64,000 nt of DNA from NCBI RefSeq assembly GCF_910592395.1, contig NC_088317.1, positions 12,340,001 through 12,404,000 on the forward strand, written 5' to 3'. Below are positions 35,574 to 46,852 of this stretch, piece by piece. This DNA comes from Lineus longissimus (lineage: Eukaryota; Nemertea; Pilidiophora; Heteronemertea; Lineidae). The notes beneath the pieces were generated by a model that was not told the origin of the DNA, searched no databases, and saw only the letters and a list, made by a program, of their open reading frames with translations. The first letter of the stretch is position 1. Every line of letters starts with the position of its first letter. The translations under genes and the position numbers were made by a program.

Positions 35574-36396
35574 TATTATGAGGAAATATAGACACCGATT
35601 TTCATGTTTTTCTGTAAAAACCCTTTCTTATGTAAGTTGTCTTTCATTCTATTGTCTTTTAGTTGATAACAACAAAGTCCGCCAATAAATGATACGAAAC
35701 AGCCGCTGAACCAAGAATGAAATGAATCATAGCGTCTTACGTTGTTTCTCGGTTTTTTGTTTGGGGCTTAGTCTTACAAACCTGGCATTTTAAAACTGCT
35801 TTATACATCAAAGTTATTTTAGCACAAGCCGGCCTCTTCTCTCGAGTCTATTCACCAGAGGTAACCAATGAGTGACTTCGCTGGCCCTTGCAGTCGGTCG
35901 GTAACTAGTGACGGCTCAGCCGAGCTGTCACGGTTACGCTAAACCACTTATTACCGCAGCCCTATTGATTCGAAGTGTTGTGGGCCTACTGGTCGATGAG
36001 TGCGCATGTGGAATGACGTAAATGGTAAGGCCAATCGCCGACCGTTTATACAGGTTGTCTCATAAAACTGAAGCACCTTTTAAATTGTACCAAACCCCCT
36101 AAAACAAAAAAAGTCCTTATTGAAACTCTGAAGGAAAATCTACGAATGCTTGTATTAGTAAAGCAAACTGAGATTCAGGCAATGATAGAAGTCACGAAAT
36201 TCCGAAGAAAAACGAGGAGCTCATCCTCTGTTTTTCTACAACCCTCTTTTTTGATTTAGACTCCCTAGGCCTACGTGGGAGAAAACAGAATCGAAGTTTC
36301 TAGGATTTGTGGTTTTCTTGTGTAATTCTAGGACCTATTAGGCCTATAAATGAAGTCCCACTGAGGGTACCCACATTGCAGACAACCTGTGCGACA
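35574..36396. other. Spacer upstream of the pogo-like transposase
   Basis: An ACAGGTTGTCT at 36049 and its complement AGACAACCTGT at 36379 flank about 320 bp. The first follows TATA and could be a transposon terminus, but no matching right end is found beyond the transposase. Confidence 0.3.
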
Positions 36397-37732
36397 ATGG
36401 ATGCTGTAGAGCTGCTGAGAAAACGACGCCGGCGCTACACCGTGACAGAAAAACGTGCCTACCTGAGAGACCAGAAGGAGGCACTGGTGAACGGTACGGT
36501 GCGCAGAGAGAGTTTGCCGCCCACTATAACATCCCCTGTGAGACGTTTAGAAGGTGGAATCTCGAGGACCTCGAGCAGAAGCAAGAACAAGGGCATGGCC
36601 GGAAGAAGACGGTGATGGAGCCCCGTGATCCGTTATGGCCACAGGTTGAGGACCAGCTTTACCAATGGCTGCAGCAGATGAGAGAGCGTCGCCTCGCAGT
36701 CTCCGTTCTCGACATTCAAGATAAGGCGTTGGTAGTGTGGCAAAGCTGGTGGAATGAGTTAGCCCAAGATGTCAGAGAAGGGATTCAGCATTGTCGCCCT
36801 CAGCTATGGGATTTCAACGCATCCATAGGCTGGGTGGAGTGCTTGATAAAGAGACGCCACGTGTCCCTACGGAAGGTGACCAAGAATACAACGACCGTCC
36901 CCGCTGATGCTGCTGCAAGGATCCAGACCTTCCGAGATGCGGTTACTGGGAGCATCGATCGTCTTGATATACAGATGCGGTTCTTCTTTAACATGGACCA
37001 AACCTTTGTCCTGTTTGATATGAGAACCATGTACACGGCAAACACCACGGGGGAGAAGGCCATAGACGTCCGATCATCCAGGTCCAATACCAAGCTGGGA
37101 TACACCGTCACCCTCTGCATCGCAGCCTCTGGAGAAAAGTTGCCGGCGCACATCACCTTCCCCAGAAGAGGTTTCGTCCGTGTGTTTGCAGCCCTCCAAG
37201 ACAACCCACAAGCAGATGTAAAGATTACCCAATCGGAAACTGGTTGGATGAGGGAGAAAACGGTGCACCACTGGTTAGATGAAGTCCTATCACCCTACGT
37301 CACCGACAACGAGACCGACCAGTTCCTGTTAATCATCGATCATTATCGGGTCCACCGGACAGAGAACTTCCGGACGAGAGTCCGCGACATGAGAGGCAGC
37401 CTGGATTACGTACCTGCTGGTTGCACATCCCTCGTACAACCGTTAGACGTTGCAGTCATGAAGTCCTTCAAATGTCACGTACGGCAACTACGGAAATCGT
37501 GGAAGAAGGACCACACGGACGAACGAGGAGACTGCCCTCACATCGGCCTGAGAGACGTGACCAACATCATCAGAGATGCCTGGGATGGTGTTGATGAGGA
37601 CGTTATCGTCAACTGATTTGAAGCATCGAAGCTGGACCACATGCTATCTTGGAGGAGGAAGAGGAGACTGCCGTGGATGGACCAGAGTTCGTGAATGTAG
37701 TCGAGGAGGACATTGTGATGGACTTGAATTGA
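36397..37732 (+). pseudogene. Pogo-like (Tigger/CENP-B type) DDE transposase, nearly intact
   Basis: ATG at 36397 begins MDAVELLRKRRRRYTVTEK, the first helix-turn-helix of the CENP-B-type DNA-binding region. A one-base frameshift near 36510 moves the frame, after which FAAHYNIPCETFRRW completes the helix-turn-helix. The long frame then carries the second HTH (LWPQVEDQLYQWLQQMRE...) and the DDE_1 catalytic core. Counting from the Met at 36612, the three catalytic acids are D129 (FFFNMDQT), D243 (LLIIDHYRVH) and D279 (SLVQPLDVAV), giving a DD35D spacing. A TGA at 37614 and a shift lead to an acidic tail (EEEEETAVDGPEF...EDIVMDLN) ending at 37732. Such enzymes cut and paste elements at TA sites. 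Terminal repeats were not found, so this may be an isolated or domesticated-then-decayed copy. Confidence 0.85.
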
Positions 37733-39000
37733 CTGTGGGTGTTGTGAATAATTGTTGGTACGATTCTGAAAGCTGGACAATCTAATAATGTGTATCTTTA
37801 GCTTTGAAAAAACCTGAATCGGGATTTGCATCGTTCTTTTTTATTCCTTCACTGATCACTTCGGACAAGACTACATTCAGAGGGATGTTCGGTTTTGTCT
37901 CAAGATACTGTATGTGACGGACAACTTCTCATTCTTACCAATTTCGCACTGCAAAGTATCTTTGAAAGCCCGAAGCTGGTAAGGGATGATAGGACCCGAA
38001 GATATGCTCCATTACCTCCCTTAGCAGAGCATCACTTTGAAAGGGCAGGTCAGTCCCTAAAACCAGCAGAAGCCAATATGTCAGTTGGACTTTTTTCATG
38101 GACACCCTATACACTATCAGCCATTAGCACTGGGACACCCTTTACACTACCATTGACGATTAGTTGAAAATGTTCTGGGACACTCAGTACAATGGCCGAT
38201 AGCCCGATCCCATATCCCATTCATAGGAGACCTACGAATCGGTCTCAACAACCCAAACAATAAGGATTGGACTCGAAACTGAAGAATATTGGATATTAGG
38301 CCTGGACAACCCTCTCTGGAATCACAGCCAATGATCGGCCTTCTCAACAGCTCTGTTCGCCACCCTATGAGTCAGGGGCGGCGACACCGGCTGTTAATGA
38401 AGTGGTGTTGTTTTCATGAAACTACAGTACATCCATGTGGGCACTATCTTCACCATCATATGTATCAGTATCCTTAGATTGCACCGCGGGTGGGTGTTAC
38501 AAGCAAGTTTCTGATAGTTTTATTTCTGGTTCTTGGTCAAAGGTGGCATCATGATCAGATTATGATGGTATGATTTGTGCAGGCACACTTTGATTAAAAC
38601 ATAAGTTATTCAAATAAAAATGAAGCAACACTGTTAAAACACAATGTACCTCCTCATGCCCGAAGTTCCGAACTAATGGTGCAAAGTCAAGGAATCGATG
38701 ATTGAACAAACCTTGAAGCACCTTTGTCTCAATAATAAAACAAGGGATAGGATCATTAACGTCTTATTATTATTCATAACCACACTAGCCTGTTAAATTA
38801 GAGTAACGGTGATGCCTGCGGGGGAACAACATGTTTAATTAGCCGAAGTTTCTCGAATATGAGATGGAAGGGCTTTCTGGGAGACTGGACAATGCGCCGT
38901 CAGTCGCACGAATGCATGTCACATCTGTGACCAGGAATAACAGAAAACAATAAACACAAGCCATTATTTATAATTAAGATTTTCAGAATAACACTTACCA
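37733..39000. other. Spacer after the pogo-like transposase
   Basis: No supported coding. A repeated phrase GGGACACCCTxTACACTA occurs twice near 38095-38150. Confidence 0.35.
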
Positions 39001-39059
39001 AGACTGCGTCCTGTGTTAAAGGTGGCCTGGTGCTAGGTTTTTTACTCGGATCGAGGACA

Positions 39060-40396
39060 ACTAATTCGCCACACTCTGGAATGCATATAGAGGGGGCGAC
39101 TACGTTTGTTGAGAGGAATTCTGCGCATCTTAAAGCAAATGTGATAGTCCTTCACACTGCGGACAATGCACTTTCAAATATGGCGAGTGAGGACTGTATT
39201 CACAAAACCGAGGACTTCGTACAAATGTGCAAAGACTCCTTTCAGTATACTGCCGTCTGTGTTTCAAACGCTCTACCAAGATTCCCAAATGCGAGAAACG
39301 AGAATGCGGTCAACGAAGTTGAGGCCTGCAAGGGGTCGGTTCAAAACCTGGCACTGGCACTCTGGCACTGGCACTGGCACTGGCCCCAAGGTGATTTCTG
39401 GTCTGCAGACTAGATTTTGTACAAATCGTCATACGATTATCGGATGACCTTGACTATATATTTTCGGACATAAAAACACGTTGATATTAGACATAAATCT
39501 GAATCATAGAGATCGTAATCCATGCCTGAACACAGTAGGCCTAGTTCTGATACAAATATTGGCCCAAATATTTACCGGTTGTCCTCTTCCAGTTGAAGCT
39601 AGAGATCCATGCACACCCCTTTTAAAATGTCAGGCTATCTGCGCATGGCATAAGGTATTGTCTGCAACCGGCAGCCACGTTTGCACAGGGGGGCTTTAGA
39701 AAGGAATTCGGTTAAGTTTTAAAAGTCAATGATTTTTACGGACACAATGAGCTGCAATCCTCATCGGTTTTCACCAATTGCATTTTATGGGACGTAGAAC
39801 CTATATTTTGTTGTATTTTCTTGCAAAAACGCTGCCAATGCCAGTGCCAGTGCCAGTGCAAGAGTGCCAGTGCCAGGTTATGAAACGAACCGCCTGCAAG
39901 GTATATAATGACATAGTCAAGCCTTTTAACAGCGCCCTTGCAAAAATGGCCAATATCGCAGTCATTCCGCACGAATCTATTGTCCAGCGCGATCAGTTTC
40001 ACAAGGATGGTGTTGATTTGAAGGACCGTTCCTTCCTAAAAATGGTCCGTCACTACAAGTCTGTGTTCAAGCCTGGGTCTAGAGGTTTATTCTGAGTATT
40101 CTGCACCCAACACAGTTCGCCAGGATATTTCGGATAACAACCAATTGATGCACAGAAACTCTGAGCGTTGTTCTCCCTCTCGTCAACATCAAACTACATA
40201 CAGGACATCTGAACGCTACTCGCGTTACTCTCCTCCACGTCGAGGTCGGTCTTATGATCGGGGCTATACAGCAAACAAAGACTATCACTCGAAAAACAAT
40301 AGCCACGCCAAGCCTGGTCATGAAATGAACCTATTCCTCGAAGGTTTTCAACAACTGATTGACAACCTAAGGATCGGTGGTGCTAGAAGACACTAG
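39060..40396 (+). pseudogene. LINE-B ORF1 with SGNH-hydrolase-like domain, interrupted
   Basis: Upstream part reads ANVIVLHTADNALSNMA, then CVSNALPRFPNARNENAVNE; downstream part reads YNDIVKPFNSALAKMANIAV, then QRDQFHKDGVDLKDRSF. This matches the esterase-like (SGNH) domain present in ORF1 of some CR1 elements: the V-I-L-H-x-x-x-N-D block, the x-L-P-R block and the final D-G-V-D-L block with the catalytic Asp-His pair changed to Asp-Val. The frame joins at ACK|VYN across the inserted MITE. The C-terminal part (40145-40396) is rich in R, S and Y (RYSRYSPPRRGRSYDRG), typical for an RNA-binding tail. Esterase-type ORF1 proteins may bind membranes or RNA. Confidence 0.65.
39333..39892. mobile_element. 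hAT- or P-like MITE with 8-bp target duplication
   Basis: 560 bp flanked by CCTGCAAG at 39325-39332 and 39893-39900. Imperfect inverted ends contain GGTTC, then AACCTGGCACTGGCACTC, then repeated GGCACT hexamers (four to six in each end) pointing inward. No internal coding. An 8-bp duplication fits hAT or P superfamilies; the terminus does not decide between them. Confidence 0.75.
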
Positions 40397-40688
40397 GTTT
40401 GATCTGAAGTGAAGATTAACACTGTGTTGTACCGTTCATGTATTTTTATTATGTTGTACTGTACATTTATTTTATATTTCTATTGTCCCAACATAATATC
40501 CAGTTATCATGGTAATTCTCAACTAAACTAAAATAATGTAGCATGGCGCAATCATATTATGTGTTGCGTATCATCTGCTACTATGTTAAATGTTTTTACC
40601 TTTGATTGATTGATCAAAATGTTTATCTATACTTATATTATTAATTTTATTGTAATTCGTGTCCTCCACGTATTCTCATACTGTTATT
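40397..40688. other. LINE-B sequence between ORF1 and the TTAA MITE
   Basis: AT-rich sequence between ORF1 stop and the MITE, probably LINE-B intergenic region. Confidence 0.4.
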
Positions 40689-40692
40689 TTAA

Positions 40693-41179
40693 AGGTGACC
40701 TGAAATGCTTTTATTAAAATTCTAACTTGGGGTATAAAACTATAGGGCATAACATAAGAAACACAAGTGTGAAAACCGCATAAAAATCAAACTACTCATC
40801 TTAAAGTTATAGCAGTTTGTAATTCAAACATTCCAGGTGGTGCAAGAAGAACAAATTAATGATGTACATTGTGCTGTACTGAAATAAAGTTTTGATAGTT
40901 TCATGCTTATATTTTAATTACCTTGTCACAGGTATGAGCTTATAGGGAACAGGTAAATGTGCAATTTTAAAATATAGGCATGAAACTCTAAAAAACTTTT
41001 CAGTACAGCACAATCTACATCATCAGTTTGTCCTTCCTGCACCACCTGGAATGTTTGAATTTTCTACTTGCCATAACCTGAAGATGGGTAGTTTGCTTTT
41101 TATGCGGTTTTCACCACTGTGCTTGTTATCTTATGCCCTATCATTTTTTCCCTAAGGTAAAGAGTGTTGCAGGTGACCT
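40693..41179. mobile_element. TTAA-flanked foldback MITE, Kolobok- or piggyBac-like
   Basis: 487 bp with TTAA at 40689-40692 and 41180-41183. The whole element is an imperfect palindrome: AGGTGACCTG at both ends, and inner blocks such as GTGAAAACCGCATAAAAA, CATTCCAGGTGGTGCA and GTGCTGTACTGAAA appear in both arms. No coding. The AGG start matches the Kolobok-like element at 9371, which suggests related machinery. Confidence 0.8.
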
Positions 41180-41213
41180 TTAATCTCAAAGGTTCATTCT
41201 TCTGTCAGCCACC

Positions 41214-41695
41214 ATGTTGACACTTACAGCATGGAATATTGATGGTGTTTTCAAAAGGATAGGAGACCAGAGGATTTGTAAATGAGACGATTCATAACTT
41301 CAAGAATTGTTTTTTAAATATGACATATTTTGTCTGATTGAAACACATTGTGGACCTAATGATATTTTATCTCTTCCGGGATATTGAATTTTCCAAAATA
41401 TGAGACCAACAAATCCAAAAGCACTACACAACTTTGGCGGTATTGCCATTGGCATAAAAAAACGATATTAGAGGTGGAATAAAAACCATACCAGCCTCTA
41501 ATAGCGAAATTTCATGGATAAAACTTTCAAAATCATTCCTTAAACTTAAACGTGATTTATTTACTGCGGCAACTTATGTAAGCCCAGCCTCATCACCATT
41601 TTCTAAGAGAAGTGAAAATATTTTTGAGCTCTGGAAGATGACATTGCTTAATACATCAAACTTGGTGACTGTCACCTATGTGGTGACTTCAATGC
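41214..41695 (+). pseudogene. LINE-B ORF2, start of endonuclease domain
   Basis: Starts ATG TTG ACA with LTLTAWNIDGVFKRI (metal-site asparagine), then DIFCLIETHCGPND (catalytic glutamate) and TYVSPASSPFSKRSENIFE. Stop codons interrupt it. It ends in the middle of the GDFNAR motif, where MITE1 has inserted with ATGC duplicated (41692-41695 and 46278-46281). Confidence 0.75.
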
Positions 41696-43218
41696 CACGG
41701 CCGTTAGACAACAATGTGCCTTAACAATTTATTTGATCACATGACTCCTGTGGAATCTCCGATCTGATTGGTTGATCTGCAAACATGACGCCTTCGTGGT
41801 AATTTGCATGATTTATGAAGTAATTTCCCTTGACCAACTTTGAACGCGTCGATTATGATAATAAAAGGGAGGGACCCAAATCGGAAGTGAATAATAATTA
41901 GGTCATGTGCCAGGAATGGTTACTGCGTAATCAATTTTTGGGTACTTCGTCAACTGGCGGAGAAATTTGCTGATGCGCCAAATCCCGTGCGAGTTTCTTC
42001 GATATTTCGCCGGAAAATCAGTTTAAGATCGGTTCATATGCCAAGAATTCGTACATGGTAACGAAGAACCCATATCCAGAAGTATTAAGGTAGCAGGAAG
42101 GGTTGGGCGTTTGTGGTTTCTGAGTCTGAGGGGGTTGGTGTCTGTTGACTGTGCTTTAAGAGAGACTAGGCATGGCGCCAGTCTCTCTTAAAGCACAGTC
42201 AACAGGCATTTGGTCTCAGTATTTGGGTTTTGATTGCCATGACTGTACCCCTGTAAAAGTCAGAGGAGGAGAAGTTTGGAATGATGAAAGCATTGAAGAA
42301 GAAGAAATGTTATTATTGAGGAAAGCAAAATTCATTATGAGACTAGAAGGCAGTGTCCCGACTTGATTATTTTGAAAATGGCGGTCTGAACACATTAAAA
42401 GGTGGAACATGGCATTTTATCGACTTTGAAGTGCTCCGCAGTTAAAGGGAGACTATAGGCAGCAGCTAGGTAGGCAAGATAAAGTCATACAAATTTGCAA
42501 ATAGGGGTCAGTCATATCTCTAGGCATGGCGCCAGTCTCTCTTAAAGCACAGTCAACAGGCATTTGGTCTTAGTATTTGTGTAAGTACAGAATCAAGGCA
42601 GCACAGAGAGCAATGATTGAACGATGCTGTGGACAAGTCCAAGGATACTGCATCAGTCACGACCAACTTCTCATCAGAAAGCGTCACCACCAGCATATTC
42701 AATGTTCAGTTCCAACCTGTACCAGTCCAATGCACGCCTGTCATGGTCAGCAGTGGTCAGCTTAGCGCGATATGGAACATTCTTCCGAAACTCAAGCGAG
42801 GGAAGTCTGCTCATTTGCCTATCTCGCGCACTGCTCCTTCTTGTCAAACATCGTAGTGAAATCGTGGTACAGTGGGGCGTCCTCGAGGATTGCAGCTGGT
42901 CGGACAGACGTGAGGTGGAATGTGGGCAGCTGCACTTCTTCGTTGATGTGCGATGGCAGATAGCACAGTTGTTGCATTGCATGACAGCTGAAAGTGTATG
43001 TGATATCATAGAACTGAGGCGTTTGCAATGAGACTATAGGTGAAGTAGAAGCAAGGAGTGAAATGGGCCATCTTCCAGTGACTAATATACAGAGTAAGGG
43101 CCCTGGGTGTTGTTAGATTCAGCATTGAATGTATTCCTCGTACAAGCGTGAATAGTGTGGACATACAGTGAGAGGTGAGAGACCCCTATTGACTACTTCT
43201 TGTAACTTTATCTTGGAT

Positions 43219-43690
43219 ATTATATTCGTATTGAACTTCTAGCCATGGAATATGAAGAAATTGAAGTTGTAGGCATGGAATATGAAAAATTATTCAACGG
43301 TGAAAGACATTATTCCATGAGGCTTTGCCGTGATCGCAAAGGACGCGACGTGATTGGTTCACATGCTAATGAGGTATGATAATGATAATTACCTCTATAA
43401 TGCTACTTGGATAGCGACTGTGTCGTTGACTGCAACAGTGGTCTATGTCAATGTGTACCTGTAATGTCAATGAAGTATGATGAGGTGATGACGATAGTGC
43501 AATTATTAAATATTGGCAAGAGATCATACTGCAACATAGGTCTTGTTTTTGACAGATGACTGTGCGACATTCCCATTGGGTCTTGTTAGAGTCAGCGCTG
43601 CATGTATTCCTTGTACAAGCTTGAATAGTTGTGACGGACTTTGAGGGGTGAGAGACCCCTATCGGCTACTTCGTCTAACTTTATCTTGCC
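43219..43690. other. Segment of element X present only in copy B
   Basis: Copy A jumps from TTGGATA to GTGCCCC; copy B has about 470 bp between those two points, ending in ...CAATA before GTGCCCC. A shared ATA at the junction and near-repeats (GAGAGACCCCTAT and ACTTTATCTTG occur on both sides in copy B) suggest copy A lost it by a repeat-mediated deletion. Confidence 0.7.
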
Positions 43691-44722
43691 TACCTAGCTG
43701 CTAGCAATAGTGCCCCTTTATCAAGACTGAAACCCACTGTGTGGGGCTAAGAAATTACCTTTATAATCCTAGTTGGATAACCACTGTGTAGATGATTTGA
43801 AGAGTGCTCTGTGGATGTGTGCCTGTAATGTCAATGAAAGTATGATGAGGTGATGACGATAGTGGAATGACGAAATATTGGAAAGAGATCTATTCCTAGA
43901 AGAACATATGTCCTGTTTTGACTAGGTGGCGCATTTTAGAATCAGCAGTGAGCACTGTGTGTAACATGGTGGAGGTAGCGGAGATAATAACTGTGTCAAA
44001 AGTATTGTTATAGGGCCTTCCCTAGGCCCATGGGGTTAAATTTACAATCCACGATTGAAAAGACGTAGTTTGATCGCATTCAACTATAAATCCATTGAAC
44101 AGTTGTGTTCCTTTAGTCAACCGATGACCTTTTGTTGGGCCATGATCGGGGATTGTAAACTGTAAATGTATTATGGACTGGGAGACGGGGGAAACACAAG
44201 TGAAATAGACCAAAACAAGTGATTTTGGGGCTTTGGTTTAGACGCATGCCCCACATGCGCCATGCGGTATTATACGGTTCATGTGAACTTGTTGACATCT
44301 ACATGATCTAGTGCTGTTATTGGTCATGGTACATGGTAGGCCTAATCATCATGGCTATATGTTTCAGGAAAAGCTCGGAGTAAAATGAACTGCCGATGAA
44401 TAATGATGTTGTTCATGTTTACCATGTTTACTAGTACATAGCCATAGGGTATGCACTGGCCAGTGCACTTTCTGCACGTCGTCATGGTCATGTACGTGAT
44501 ACCGTAACCTTGCATATTTTGTTTTTTGAATGCGCATGCTTTTTGGGCAAAATCACTTGTACCAACACTAATGAATAATGTCTTCTTATCCCTATGACTC
44601 CATACACAGTGAGGGCATTGTCCCATTCCCATCAAATGGTAACTTATTGTACCGTATTAGGGTGGAAGTTGGGGAGCAGATACCTACCGTTGCACGCCTG
44701 TCATAATCAGTAGTGATAAGCT

Positions 44723-45442
44723 CACGGCCGTTAGCTAGGTAATTTTTACTTGTGGAGAAATCCCTCGGTCTTGTTACTATGAATAGCCTGCCGACCACCG
44801 CGCCAACGGCGGGTTGAGTAACCAAAGTGGCTTGGTATATAATAAGGAATACGACCAGGAGACCCGGGCTCGCGATTTTCAAAGTTGGTCAAGCAAATCT
44901 CCTGCTACACCATCGACGAGCCGTGTAGTTGGTTCCACATTGTAGCATACACCACCAAGATGAGAAATTACCATATAATTTTCCCTTTTCATCATTCTGT
45001 TTACGTTTATAAAGACTTGCTAGTTTCTATTCTTGGTTCATAAGAATATCTCGATATGGGTTCTTCGTAACCATGTACGAATTCTTGGCATATGAACCAA
45101 TCTTACCTGTTTTAAACTGATTTTCCGGCGAAATATCGAAGAAACTCGCACGGGATCTGGCGCATCAGCAAATTTCTCCGCCAGTTGACGAAGTACCCAA
45201 AAACTGATTACGCAGTAACCATTCCTGGCACATGACCTAATTATTATTCACTTCCGATTTTGGTCCCTCCCTTTTATTATCGTAATCAACGCGTTCAAAG
45301 TTGGTCAAGGGAAATGACTTCATAAATCATGCAAATTACCACGAAGGCGTCATATTTGCAGATCAACCAATCAGATCGGAGATTCCACAGGAGTCATGTG
45401 ATCAAATAAATTGTTAAGGCACATTGTTGTCTAACGGCCGTG
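44723..45442. mobile_element. MITE2: intact 720-bp element in X copy B
   Basis: Ends CACGGCCGTTAG and its complement, flanked by AGCT (44719-44722 and 45443-45446). Copy A of X has the empty site (GATGAGCTTAGCG near 6151-6165). Sequence is MITE1 in reverse orientation. Short open frames inside (for example one starting MKIASPGLL, found in both MITE copies) match nothing I know and are not called. Confidence 0.9.
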
Positions 45443-46277
45443 AGCTTAGCGCGATATGGAACATTCTTCAGAAACTCAAGCGAGGGAAGTCTGCTCATTA
45501 GCATATCTCGCGCACTGCTCCTTCTTGTTAAACATCGTAGTGAAATCGTAATGGAAAACGTCTGGCTTTGCGCCAGACGTTGAGACTAATAAGTGAAGAA
45601 CTAATAGGTAAAGAACTTCTACTTGCGCGAGACTGCTCTCATAAAATTATCATTGCAGAGACTACGGTGACGTACACATATATTTTTTACAATCAAAAAT
45701 GCCCTCAAAAGACGACATGGAATGATTATTTTATTGATATTTCCTACTATATACCTTCCAATTATCACTTTATACAAATAGATCGGCGTTAGGTCGCATG
45801 CTTTTCTTTCCTGGTGACACTATAAAGCAAAATAGTTGCAACCCCGTAAATGTGCTATAAGTCCAATAATAAGTGACGGTGACCCGTTATAAATGTTTCG
45901 CCAGCTTCGCTTTTTTGCCGCTACGCGGCGCGTTGGGCCCTTGCGTCGAGGGACTCTTATGAACCAAGAATAGAAACTAGCAAGTCTTTATAAACGTAAA
46001 CAGAATGATGAAAAGGGAAAATTATATGGTAATTTCTCATCTTGGTGGTGTATGCTACAATGTGGAACCAACTACACGGCTCGTCGATGGTGTAGCAGGA
46101 GATTTGCTTGACCAACTTTGAAAATCGCGAGCCCGGGTCTCCTGGTCGTATTCCTTATTATATACCAAGCCACTTTGGTTACTCAACCCGCCGTTGGCGC
46201 GGTGGTCGGCAGGCTATTCATAGTAACAAGACCGAGGGATTTCTCCACAAGTAAAAATTACCTAGCTAACGGCCGTG

Positions 46278-46852
46278 ATGCGCGTACAAATACCACAGCA
46301 GACTACTGTCAGGAAGATAATACTTATGCTGTGAAGGATTTTATGGACTACTCAACTGATGTCCCCATCAAGAGGAATAACTGCGATAAAGCGATGGTTG
46401 ATTCTCATTGAGAACAGCTCATGTCTTTATGTAAATCCTCTGGTCTTCGTATCCTAAATGGTAAGTCCCTTGGTGACTATTTCGGTCGATACACTTGTTA
46501 CAGTCACACTGGACAGCCGAGTACAATTGATTACATGCTGTCTAGCAGTGACCTACATGATAGCATCCAATGCTTTTATGTAAATGAACCTGATATCTTA
46601 TCCATTCATTGTAAACTGTCCTGTGTTATAAATACTGGTGACTTTGTACGGAATACACCTGCTGACCAGGGAAATGTTTCACTACAAGATTTAGTTTGGT
46701 CGGCAGGTGACGATCTTAAATTGTCATCCGCACTACTAATCATGAACCCCTTGATCCAAAGACAGATTGATGAATTTTCTGCATTGGGCAATGAGTGTTC
46801 AGTGGATGAGGCTGTTTTTTTGGAAGTATTATCACCTCAACAGCTGACTTGA
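46278..46852 (+). pseudogene. LINE-B ORF2, end of endonuclease domain
   Basis: Resumes the DFNAR motif cut by MITE1 and continues through LNGKSLGDYFGRYTCYSHT, STIDYMLSSSDL and a degenerate final block (LSIHCKLSC) where the S-D-H histidine is expected. A stop near 46410 divides it. Confidence 0.65.

Larger units (their letters stand above)
42075..45945. mobile_element. Element X copy B, carrying MITE2
   Basis: Same sequence and orientation as copy A at 4020-6658, with only scattered base changes. It starts TCCAGAAG after an A and ends GGGCCCTTGCG before TCGAG. MITE2, which is uninterrupted, shows the original site as CCCATATCGAGATATTC, so X entered between A and T, or duplicated TC. Besides MITE2 it has about 470 bp (43219-43690) absent from copy A. 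The hairpin GCCGCTACGCGGC is present near its end. Confidence 0.8.
41696..46277. mobile_element. MITE1: 4-bp-TSD element split by element X copy B
   Basis: Termini CACGGCCGTTAG (41696) and CTAACGGCCGTG (ending 46277), flanked by ATGC on both sides. Its own sequence is 41696-42074 and 45946-46277, about 711 bp; the rest is X copy B. It is the inverted counterpart of MITE2 at 44723-45442. A CAC start with a 4-bp duplication fits the Chapaev branch of the CACTA-like group; no transposase is present to confirm. Confidence 0.85.

Noticed and set aside
36049-36389. ACAGGTTGTCT / AGACAACCTGT as terminal repeats of the pogo element
   Set aside because: Both lie upstream of the transposase, only 11 bp match, and no copy is found downstream.
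46118-46411. 97-codon frame MKIASPGLLVV... with a signal-peptide look, repeated in reverse at 44592-44882
   Set aside because: It lies in the terminal part of MITE1/MITE2 and runs out of the element into LINE-B, so it is a chance frame in a repeat.
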